From NCBI RefSeq assembly GCF_000745775.1, contig NZ_JQJY01000004.1:620001-684000 (forward strand): 64,000 nt of DNA, in the 5' to 3' direction. Below are positions 51,374-61,100 of this stretch, in pieces. Made by a program: the position numbers and the translations under genes. Position 1 is the stretch's first letter. Each line of letters opens with the position of its first letter. The notes under the pieces were generated by a model, which saw only the letters and a list, made by a program, of their open reading frames with translations, was not told the origin of the DNA and made no database searches. The stretch comes from Flavobacterium sp. ASV13 (GTDB lineage: Bacteria > Bacteroidota > Bacteroidia > Flavobacteriales > Flavobacteriaceae).

Positions 51374-54300
51374 TTACATCATTATCCGATCCTGCAGTTC
51401 CAGTCCAATAGGATTCTGCTTTGAAACCAAGTAAATTACAATTTCTTTAAATGCTTTCAGTACTTCGTCATCCGCTATAATCTGGCCTGAACTGTTTTCC
51501 CATAAAAAACTGGCAGTTCCTGCCATATAGTTTTCATGTTCAAATTCTCTTCTGACATAACCTTTTCTGGTACCTATTTTATCACCAATCTTTCTGAGAT
51601 TGAGATAACCGTTTATTATACCCAGCCCCTCTTTTATAAACCTTGATCCCGGTTTTGTCTTCATAAGAACTGATATTTTATATACCGCATCCTGATTGTA
51701 TCTGTGTTTCTGCCCCCATTCAATAACTTCCAAAACTGCCCTGTCATAAAAAAAAGCATAATTATTGTTCCTCCACCAATTTATCATAGTACTGTTAATA
51801 CTCAGCAATGCCTGCTGAAAGTCCTTCCCGTGGTAATATCGATCTGTCTTCCATGTTTTGCATGTGCCGGCAAATTCCACCATTGACAGCCAGCATTTAT
51901 AAAAATCTTCTCTTTTATCCTCGCGTTCTATATTGCTAATAAAATAGTTTTCCATAAATACAACTATCCAATCCGCCATCTGCGGTCCATAGACAAAAAG
52001 TGGCTTCCATAACTCATCCCCACTGAGATTGTCACTAAATTCCACATCCAGAACCAATCGGGAAATTTTCATAAGAACCCATCTATCGAATTCATCAGGA
52101 TATTCGCTTCTATCCGAAAAAACTTCCTTTACAGGCCCGCGTTCAAATAATACCTGCTCTAAGAGCTGTTTCCAAAGCTGGCATAGATGCTTGCGGTCCT
52201 CTTCTGGAAGATCGTCCAAATTAGGCACCAAAGCAAATGCATGATGAAGCATTACCTTATTTATTCCGGGTCTTTTTTCAAAATCTTCTCCGTTATAATC
52301 CCAGCTGCCGCTATTTTTCGATTTTACCTCCCGTATTTTTGACCAGTCAATGAGATTCTTTTCAGCAGTTCCAGTTATGAATTCATCCCTAACTTTTTCC
52401 ACATAGCTCTTATAATCAAAATTCTTTTTTTTATCCGAAGATTTCCCAATTCCATAATCAGGTAAATTAGCTCTGTAATTCTTATCCGCTGCCTCCGCCA
52501 GCAGTATCACCAGATTCTGCAGCTGGACAAAATTACCTTCAGACCATGAGAGGTGTTTTGCTGTTTCCAAAAACAATATGCTGAGCGTGTCATAGGGGCA
52601 TTTTATGACCAGTTCTGCAATTAGAGCACGCAGGCGCATGCTATTTAAATCTTCAATCCAGACAGCAGGCAGAATCCTTGATGCAAAAGCACACCACGAA
52701 TCCTCCATATCGGTCTGATAAAAAGAATTTGGACCTGGCTCGTAATTCTTCAAAGCATTCTCTATAAAAGAAACTGTCCAATCTGCTATTTCCTGGTATT
52801 GTTTTATCCATGCATCTTTATTATAAAAAAGAAATGCGCATCCAGCAAGAACGCATTGCTGGCTTCCTCCAAAGGAATGATATGGGAAATCGTCGGGAAT
52901 TGCAGAAATTTCGAGAATAGTATCCCATAAACTTTTGCTTTGCCCTGTATCCAGTCTGGTTTCATTTTTGATGGCTTGCAGGCATTTAAATGGAAAAGCA
53001 AACAGATCAAATCCCAGCTCCGCATCCGATCTCGCTACATGCAGTTCTTTACTGAGTGCTTCGGGTTCTTTATAAAGAAGAAGATCGTTTTCTTCCTCCG
53101 CAGGCTTAACATAATTATTAAAATTAAAAAATGAAATCAGGCGTTTAAGATAATCGGAAGTGCGTCTGTCATCTTCTATAGTGCCAAGTAAAACAGTCCA
53201 TTCCCTAGTAATTGTCTCATACTGCTTCCTTAGCTGTTCATTTTCAAGATAAAGACTTATGCACACTCCACCCATTGATCTTTTTCTTTGGGGCATACTA
53301 TGCCATTCCTTAACTAATTTTATGGTCCTTGAATCAAAATTTTCTGAACCTATCATCTGGTGGCTTTCTATTTCATTTCCAAGAAAATCAAGATCTTTTT
53401 CCAAAAAGTAAAAATCCACCACAGCAAGCAGAGGGTTAAGAGGACCTAAATACAATTCAGGTTTATATTTTCCTAATGAATTTAAGACCCCTAGAAAAGC
53501 AGCTGATGAACCTTGGTTTAAAATAAAATCAACGTAACTGGCAATATCGTTAGATTTGTCTATCTCATCAATCAGAAATTTTTCAAGAGCCTGCAGTGCA
53601 CTTACAATTGGATGAGGTGCCCCTGTCATATCACGGAACCAATAGTAAACGCGATAATCACCAATATAATTTCTCGCTTGGCCGTCATAATTCACTTTAA
53701 TAGACGGGATACTTCTTTTCTTATGATTATAGGAGTTTGTCCACTGCTGAGAAGCAAAATTGACCAGCTTTACTACCAGAGCAACACCTGTAGAGGGCTG
53801 ATACCTTAAAAATGACATAAAGGGGCCTCTGGTGTAAAATGGAGGAAACCATTCATGGGGTTCATTTATGTCTAAACTATAATGTGAAGAATTAAAATCA
53901 AAAGAAACTTCTGTCGGTCTTTCAATCAGTAAAGCAAGCGTAATTTCCATTGCTTTTTCCGGAAAATGCAAAATCATTGGAGCTAATGCATTTTCATTCA
54001 GGCAGACTTTTTCAAAGGCGCTGTCAACATTTTCATACGGTCCGTCGGGCCACTGTATCTTATCCCTTATTTTTGCAGCCGCCAGCAGAGATCTTACCGG
54101 AGATTCTTCATTTTGCGCCTGCTGTTTTTTTTGCGGTCTTTCTACTTTTATTCTCTTGCATAATTTTAAAGCCAGCTCAATGACAGGTTCCGGATGCTCG
54201 GCTACGCCTGCCATAAAAGCCTTATAAATCAGCTGATCGGCATCACCTTTAACAAACCCTCCTCCTAAACTGAACTCAAACATCCAAAGAGCATTTTCCA

Positions 54301-56620
54301 AGGCGACAGCAGAAATTTCTTCACGGTATGGAAAACCGGAACCGGTGTAATCAAGCCACATTGAGCATAGCACTGCTAATTTCCTTCTGCAATAAAGTAT
54401 GACTTCTTTTTTATGTTCAAATAAAAACTCTATTAACCCCGGCCAGTAGAGAAAATCCGGCATTCTATGGTAAGAGGCTGCCTCTGCAACTGTAAGTTTT
54501 CCCTGTTCTTTGGCAATCTGCATTACATTTGGGTTTGGCTTTGTAGCCTTTATCAAAAACTGTCCAATAAATCGGTTAAAAAGCTTGCCATCCTCTTCTT
54601 TTAAACAATCGTAAACCACGGTGAGATACTTGTAAGTATCTGATGAAAAAAATATTGATTCAAGCAGCAGATCCTGGACAATCTTCTCTCGCGGTTCAAG
54701 TTCTGAAAGGGATCTTATTAAGGCTTTCCATGAATTCCCGCCATCATTTTTCTCAAGAAGGTATATGCCGTAAAGCCTTACCGCCTTACGCCATAAAGGC
54801 GATCCCAGCTCAAGTGAGCTGAGATACGTTTTTATATTTTTATCCTTCGAACGCAGGAGCTTATATCTTGCCCAATCCCCCAACAGATCATGAAACAGAT
54901 ATAACTTATCGTCGTGCTCGTAAATATTTTTTCTTATTTTTAATCTATCCAGAGGTTCCAATTCGGAAATACTGAAATCTGATACAGGAACAGCAGCGGA
55001 AAACAACTGCGCTTGTTTTTCAGCGTAATACTGCATAAATCTAGACCCGGTACCATCAAATTCGTCCTTCCATATCCAGTCTATTATCGTTGTTTCTCCC
55101 AGCAAATCTTTATCTGGAATTGCTGTGCCAGCAGATAATTTAAACGCCAGCTGATCAAGATATTTCAGGTTATTCAAGATTCCATGCAGATGTTCATGCT
55201 TAAACAAATTAGACAGTTCGGAAATTTCTCTGCAGATCGAGAGACTGTAATCCATAATTTTCAGCTCAACGGGATAAGTTTCAGATTTTACCGGAATATT
55301 GATTCTGTAAAGCCGCTCGATAACATCACTGTAATCATCATTCTGGCATGTGAAGATTATTTTCCATCCAGAATCAGAAATAATCGCCTGAGTAAGAATC
55401 TCGTAAATCTTTTTTAGATCTTCTTCCTTAAAAAAACGGTCGATTCCATCTATAACGAGATACGAACACGATTTATGCATCTGGCTTAAAAGTTCAGTAA
55501 AATTGTGCTGCAGCCCAAAATATTGAGACAGGCTGCCACTATTCAGGCATTGGGCATCAATCCAGATAAAATTATTATGCATATCTGTTTCCCTTTCAAT
55601 TAATTTCTTAATAAGAACTGATTTGCCATAGCCAGATCTGCCAACAACAAAAAGCACCTGATTACTGTCAACCGCTTCTTTAAGAGCATTTAATTCATCG
55701 GTTCTCTGCAGGCTAATTTTCCCTCCTACCAAATCTGGAATAGATGCCACGGATCTGCTGCTGAGTGAATGAATTTTCTGCCAGTCAGCGCTGTGATTTG
55801 GAAAACCTTTTAAATAGAATGAAGGTGCAAATCGGTTTATTAATTTTCTATAATCGAGATAACCGGAAACAGGAGCCAATTCACTTCCTATACCGCATAG
55901 AGATTCGTACAGCTTGATTTCAATTTTTCCATCCGGCTCGGCTACAAGATTCCGTACCATTGATATAATAGCATTTTCACTGTTAGAATTTGGTTTTTCA
56001 AAATCAAACTCCATGAAAAACAATCTGCTTAACATGATAACTGTATCTTTATCTTCTATTTTAAATTTTGAAGCTATTTCTGCGGGACAGCAAAAGCTTT
56101 TGAATAGTTTCCGCTTTGTTATGGAAAAACCGCCTTTGTCATTTGTGATGCGCTCAAAAAATACTTCAGCATCCATTTTCTTTGCACAAGAAAGCAAATC
56201 GATTAAATCCCCGGAAATTGATGAAGGTATTACTGAATTTACAATGCAGAGATAGTCTTTCAATGGATCAAATACCTTCTTTGGCTCGCCAACAAACTGG
56301 TTCCACAAATCATATATCAAATCTTCTTTTGGTCCTGCATTATTAAACTGGATATTACTTTTTACTGATACTGCCGTTCTGCATATTTCTCCATCAGTAT
56401 TTTTCTGTGTCAGCAGAAGATCATCAAAAAGCCACCCTTCAGGCCTTACCTGAAAATCGATCCTGATAATTTTGCCCAGTTCATTATTGATCGGTAATAT
56501 ATCTCCCAAAAAATGAGTACAGAACCAAGCGGTAACCTTATCTTCAAAAACAAATCCCCCGCCTCCCGTCTGCTTAGGAGTTGCAACTTCTCTAATTCTA
56601 GTCTCTTTTTTATCCGACAT
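51374..56620 (-). CDS. Giant STAND-type NTPase with N-terminal nuclease-like domain (Avs-like)
   Basis: A 1748-residue protein. The N-terminus (GGGGFVFEDKVTAWF, residues 19-33, then LFDDLLL and AVSVKSN with K87) resembles the PD-(D/E)XK effector domain found on Cap4-like and antiviral STAND proteins. The NTPase core has a Walker A at 327-334 (GRSGYGKS) and a Walker B at 387-394 (YLVIDGID). A winged-helix-like region ends near residue 600 (LFHDLLGDWARYKLL). The last ~1100 residues are a long helical, probably repeat-like sensor with no recognised domain. Size and layout fit antiviral STAND (Avs) proteins, which detect phage proteins and then degrade DNA. The exact Avs class is not assignable here. 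It is convergent with the nuclease pair. Confidence 0.85.
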   Translation of the reverse strand: MSDKKETRIREVATPKQTGGGGFVFEDKVTAWFCTHFLGDILPINNELGKIIRIDFQVRPEGWLFDDLLLTQKNTDGEICRTAVSVKSNIQFNNAGPKEDLIYDLWNQFVGEPKKVFDPLKDYLCIVNSVIPSSISGDLIDLLSCAKKMDAEVFFERITNDKGGFSITKRKLFKSFCCPAEIASKFKIEDKDTVIMLSRLFFMEFDFEKPNSNSENAIISMVRNLVAEPDGKIEIKLYESLCGIGSELAPVSGYLDYRKLINRFAPSFYLKGFPNHSADWQKIHSLSSRSVASIPDLVGGKISLQRTDELNALKEAVDSNQVLFVVGRSGYGKSVLIKKLIERETDMHNNFIWIDAQCLNSGSLSQYFGLQHNFTELLSQMHKSCSYLVIDGIDRFFKEEDLKKIYEILTQAIISDSGWKIIFTCQNDDYSDVIERLYRINIPVKSETYPVELKIMDYSLSICREISELSNLFKHEHLHGILNNLKYLDQLAFKLSAGTAIPDKDLLGETTIIDWIWKDEFDGTGSRFMQYYAEKQAQLFSAAVPVSDFSISELEPLDRLKIRKNIYEHDDKLYLFHDLLGDWARYKLLRSKDKNIKTYLSSLELGSPLWRKAVRLYGIYLLEKNDGGNSWKALIRSLSELEPREKIVQDLLLESIFFSSDTYKYLTVVYDCLKEEDGKLFNRFIGQFLIKATKPNPNVMQIAKEQGKLTVAEAASYHRMPDFLYWPGLIEFLFEHKKEVILYCRRKLAVLCSMWLDYTGSGFPYREEISAVALENALWMFEFSLGGGFVKGDADQLIYKAFMAGVAEHPEPVIELALKLCKRIKVERPQKKQQAQNEESPVRSLLAAAKIRDKIQWPDGPYENVDSAFEKVCLNENALAPMILHFPEKAMEITLALLIERPTEVSFDFNSSHYSLDINEPHEWFPPFYTRGPFMSFLRYQPSTGVALVVKLVNFASQQWTNSYNHKKRSIPSIKVNYDGQARNYIGDYRVYYWFRDMTGAPHPIVSALQALEKFLIDEIDKSNDIASYVDFILNQGSSAAFLGVLNSLGKYKPELYLGPLNPLLAVVDFYFLEKDLDFLGNEIESHQMIGSENFDSRTIKLVKEWHSMPQRKRSMGGVCISLYLENEQLRKQYETITREWTVLLGTIEDDRRTSDYLKRLISFFNFNNYVKPAEEENDLLLYKEPEALSKELHVARSDAELGFDLFAFPFKCLQAIKNETRLDTGQSKSLWDTILEISAIPDDFPYHSFGGSQQCVLAGCAFLFYNKDAWIKQYQEIADWTVSFIENALKNYEPGPNSFYQTDMEDSWCAFASRILPAVWIEDLNSMRLRALIAELVIKCPYDTLSILFLETAKHLSWSEGNFVQLQNLVILLAEAADKNYRANLPDYGIGKSSDKKKNFDYKSYVEKVRDEFITGTAEKNLIDWSKIREVKSKNSGSWDYNGEDFEKRPGINKVMLHHAFALVPNLDDLPEEDRKHLCQLWKQLLEQVLFERGPVKEVFSDRSEYPDEFDRWVLMKISRLVLDVEFSDNLSGDELWKPLFVYGPQMADWIVVFMENYFISNIEREDKREDFYKCWLSMVEFAGTCKTWKTDRYYHGKDFQQALLSINSTMINWWRNNNYAFFYDRAVLEVIEWGQKHRYNQDAVYKISVLMKTKPGSRFIKEGLGIINGYLNLRKIGDKIGTRKGYVRREFEHENYMAGTASFLWENSSGQIIADDEVLKAFKEIVIYLVSKQNPIGLELQDRIMM

Positions 56621-57171
56621 ATCAACTTCGTATTACTTCAAATTTGCACTATTACCAATTGAGAAGTAAAATATACGAATAAGTAGAAAACCTGCAAATA
56701 TTTTTTACTACCTATATTAAGATAAACATAATAATGTCACCATAAAGCAGCGTAGAGAGTACTTACCAATCAAATATACTAGCAAGAATCTTACTTCTTA
56801 GTTAATTAAATAATGTAAAGAAGGATCATTTAGCAATCTCTCCATTTCCGAATTAATAATATCCTTCATATTTTGTTTTACCTAAAAGTAATTACACTGA
56901 ATCATTATACGGGCACTACTATAGATTGAGCCCTAACTAAAAAAGGTATTTATACTTAGTGTTTTATATTCTTTAATCTTTAATTTTGAAAATATTGAGC
57001 TTAATGTTTTAATAAATATTCAAAATCCATTTTGCAAAAACACTTTTATTCAATTTTTATTTTTAAAATAAATTTTACAATTACGTTTTTCCGTAAAAAC
57101 TTTAAATTTAAATTTCTAATTTTTGCAATTATCTTAATTAATCATTTAATTAAATAGCTAAATAAAGCAAT
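56621..57171. other. AT-rich divergent intergenic region
   Basis: 551 bases with no credible gene, separating the divergent STAND gene and the 57172 gene. The AT content is higher than in the STAND gene. Promoters for both directions must lie here. A TAATTTTTG near 57118-57126 is one base longer than the -7 consensus and is not assigned. Confidence 0.4.
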
Positions 57172-58047
57172 ATGATTTTACATCAGAAAACACTCGAGAA
57201 GTTAAGACATCTTATCAATGAGGAAACCGAATATAGAACTGGTCCAAAACTGGTTACGTTTTTCAATAATTTAGGTTTTAACGATTCTTATGGTGAAGGT
57301 TTTCCATCCAGATGGAAATTCACTGATGAAAAACTAAGTAAAATTAATGGAACACCAGAATTGGATAAATGCATTATTCAACTTTTTGCCCCAGTAAATT
57401 TCATTGGAAACCTTACCCGTCTAGATAAAATGATTGATGATTTTAATAAATTCCTTGTTTTTGATAGTTGGAAAATAATACGCGATGGAGCTACTGTAAG
57501 TTTTGGTAAAGCCGACAAAATAATTTTTGAAGAAACAAATTCTAAAGCAAATTCAATAGAAGATGATTTTCTAAAAAAAGAATTCGATGAATTAGGATTA
57601 GATACATTGAATTTAGAAACTTCACTTACAGAAACGCTTAACCATAGGCTTTCAGAAATCCAAAAATGTTTGAGTGTCGAAGCTCCTCTTTCCGTTATAT
57701 TTTTATGCGGTAGTACTTTAGAGGGTTTATTAAACGGCATTGCAAACAAACATCCTAGAGATTACAATACAGCTTCTAAAGCTCCTACAAAAGAAGGCAG
57801 AGTAAAACATCTTAGTGAGTGGACACTAGCTAATTTAATAGAAGTTTCCTGCGAAGTTGGATACCTCAATGAGGACGTGAAAAAATTCAGTCATTCTCTT
57901 AGGGATTTTCGAAATTATATACACCCAAGTGAACAGGTAAAAAATCGTTTTAACCCTGATCATCATACTTCTAAAATTTCTTGGCAGGTCCTTAAAGTTG
58001 CTATACATCAAATTAGTCAAAAAATAAATAGTACTCCCCTTTCCTAA
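57172..58047 (+). CDS. Abi-like protein (first gene of the helicase/OLD trio)
   Basis: A 291-residue soluble protein. The N-terminal half (TGPKLVTFFNNLGFNDSYGE, KCIIQLFAPVNFIGNLTRLD) resembles N-terminal domains of AbiJ-like abortive-infection proteins. The C-terminal half (APLSVIFLCGSTLEGLLNGI, then HSLRDFRNYIHPSEQV) looks like a HEPN/DUF4145-type helical domain with the common RNxxHP motif. The canonical HEPN RxxxxxH spacing is not met, so RNase activity is uncertain. An 82-base gap separates it from the helicase gene on the same strand. I infer a shared function from position. Confidence 0.7.
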   Translation: MILHQKTLEKLRHLINEETEYRTGPKLVTFFNNLGFNDSYGEGFPSRWKFTDEKLSKINGTPELDKCIIQLFAPVNFIGNLTRLDKMIDDFNKFLVFDSWKIIRDGATVSFGKADKIIFEETNSKANSIEDDFLKKEFDELGLDTLNLETSLTETLNHRLSEIQKCLSVEAPLSVIFLCGSTLEGLLNGIANKHPRDYNTASKAPTKEGRVKHLSEWTLANLIEVSCEVGYLNEDVKKFSHSLRDFRNYIHPSEQVKNRFNPDHHTSKISWQVLKVAIHQISQKINSTPLS

Positions 58048-58129
58048 ATGTTTTAAAAGTTTAAAACATTGTCTTTCTCTTTTTGTAGTGTTTTATTTAA
58101 TAACTTAGGAAACTTAATTATCTTAATAT

Positions 58130-61100
58130 ATGTCTGAATCAATTCTACCTAAATTGGAAGCATCTCGTAAAGAGCTTTTAGATCTAGGAATGCGCAATAC
58201 ATTACTTAACTATAAGATATCCAAAGTTAAAGGCTTACAAATTGTACAAGAACAATCTTCATCGATATATGATATCTTAGTCAGGCAGAATAAAGCTATG
58301 ACTTTTTTAGGACGCCCAGGCAAAGATGAAGATGATGAGGTGTTTGAACTTCCGGAACTTACCGAACCGGAAATACAAGATGCTTATAATGATACCAGAT
58401 TACAGACCAATGAAACAGAATCCAAACTTCAGACTAAAATACTAAATACTTATTATTTTGCTAGAACAAGCATTGAAGAGCAGGGTGTCAATATGTTATA
58501 TCTTGCATTAGGCATACTAAATTGGTATGAAAAAGGAAATAGTCAAGAAACAAGAAAAGCACCATTAATTTTACTTCCTGTAGTGCTGGAGCGTTCCAGT
58601 GCAAATGAACGCTTTCGTTTAAGATACAGTGGTACTGAAATTGGACCAAATCTATCATTGCAGGCAAAAATGATGGTAGATTACAACATCACTATTCCTG
58701 ATCTCCCGGAAGAAGAAGAACTAGATCTTAAAACATATTACAGCATTATAAAAGAACGGATCAGCCATATTGAAAATTGGAAAGTTGAAGAGGATGCCAT
58801 AGAATTAGGATTCTTTTCTTTTGGTAAATTTATGATTTATCATGATTTAGACAGTGAAAAATGGCCAGAAGATAAAAAACCATTCAACCATAATATTTTA
58901 CAATCTTTATTCGATACTGGATTTAATGAACCTCAACCATCAATTGGTGAAGAACATCATCTTGACAATGATACGAATGCTGACGAGCTTATGCAAGTCG
59001 TAGATGCCGACAGTTCACAAGTTATTGCAATGCTTGCTGTACATGAAGGGCGTAACATGGTAATACAAGGCCCTCCAGGAACAGGGAAATCACAAACAAT
59101 TACAAATCTTATAGCAAATGCTGTCGGAAATGGAAAAAAAGTACTTTTTGTTGCTGAAAAAATGGCCGCATTAGAAGTTGTAAAACGACGATTAGACAGT
59201 GTCAACTTAGGAGAAGCGTGCTTAGAATTACATAGCCACAAAGCAAACAAAAGAGAATTACACAATGAATTAAAACGAATACTTGATTTAGGCAGGCCAA
59301 CAATGACTCGTTTGGAAGAAGAAATTAGATTTCTTCATCCCATGATAAACGAACTTAATCAATATTGTACTTCGGTAAATTCTGAAATTTCAAAAAGTGG
59401 TTACTCAGCACAAGAAGTGATGGGAAATTTACTAAAAATAACAACTCATAATAAAGATTATAAATTTCCTAAAATACAGGTTGAAAATATTAGCGTATGG
59501 GATTCTATAAAGATTAAAGAGGTTGAACAGCTGGCTGAAAAAATACAGGTAAGACTAGAAAAAATTGGACAACCTGAGAACTTGCTATTTTATGGAACTG
59601 ATATAAAAATTTTTCTCCCAATAGATGAGGAAACCTCAAAAGAATTATTAGAAATTGTAATTAAAGATACAAATGAGGTAATAACTCTTATTACTTCCAT
59701 TTCAAATTATGTTGAAATTAATCCGTCCACAGAAATAGATGATGTTAAGCTATTATTAAAAACTATAAAAACTGCATCTGAGAATCCAGGTCTCACATCC
59801 ATGAATATAACCGATTCTGCTTGGCTCAATAATGAAGCTGATATTGCCGAATTATTAGAAACTGGAATTCGACTAGAAGAACTGCATACACAATATGACA
59901 ATTTAGTTATTCCAGAAGCTTGGGATTATGATCTACTTGAAATCAGGCAAAATTTAATTGTACATGGCAGTAAGTGGTATAAATTTTTAATAGGAGATTA
60001 TAAAAATAGTGTAAAAAAATTGTCGACACTTCTCACAATTCCGGTACCTTCAGATTTAAACACAAAATTAGAGTATGTTAATGCTTTAATGGAAGGAAAG
60101 CGTCTTACAGCCTCTCTTCTATCTTTAGAACCTTTAGCGCAAAAATTATTTGATATCAGATATCAAAAGAAACGAACAGATTGGAAAACTGTTAAAAAAG
60201 CAGTTCAATATTTACAAGAGGTACACCTTCTTATTCAGGATGACATAATATCAAACACGTTTCTATCCTTTCTTAGCAAAAATCAGGAGTCTTCTGTTGC
60301 GGGTGACTTTTTAATTAATTTGGAGAATGCTTTAAAAAAACAAAATATTTCATTAAAGTCACTTTTAGGAAAACTGGATTTAAAAGATAATCAAATACTA
60401 AATACAAGTTTAGCAAAACAGCAAAGCTTAATAAAAAATTGGTTCGAAAATCTACCTGAGATACATCAGGCAGTATCTTGGAACGTAATGAAAGAAGAGA
60501 TTGAAAGAAATGGAGCCGATTATTTGATTAGAGCAGTTTATAACTGGCCCGACGCTGTTTTGCATTTAAAAACAGCTGTACAAAAAACTTGGTACGAACA
60601 TTTGATTGAGCAGGCAATGACTAATAGTGTAGAACTTCGAAAATTTGAAAGATCAAGTCATGAAGAAGTCATCGAAAAATTTAAACGACTTGATGTACTT
60701 AATCAGTTCTATAATCGCGCCAAAGTTGCTCTTAAACATTGGGAAAGTTTACCAAAACAGGAAGGCGGCGGACAAATTAATGTACTTAAAAGCGAATTCA
60801 ACCGCAAAGCCAGACATATGCCGATTAGGAAACTTATGCAGGAAGCAGGACTGGCAATTCAAGCAATTAAACCTGTTATAATGATGAGTCCAATGTCAAT
60901 TGCAAATTTTCTCCCTCCAAATAGTATTGATTTCGATCTGGTTATTTTTGATGAAGCCAGCCAAGTACGTCCTGTTGATGCTTTGGGGGCTATTTTACGT
61001 GGAAGGCAAATAGTTGTTGTGGGTGATACAAAGCAAATGCCTCCAACAAGTTTTTTTGACAAACTAAATACCGATACTGAAGATGAAGAAAACGTAACTG

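Noticed and set aside
57172..58047. Firm call of a HEPN RNase
   Set aside because: RNxxHP is present but the catalytic RxxxxxH spacing is not, so only Abi-like is claimed.
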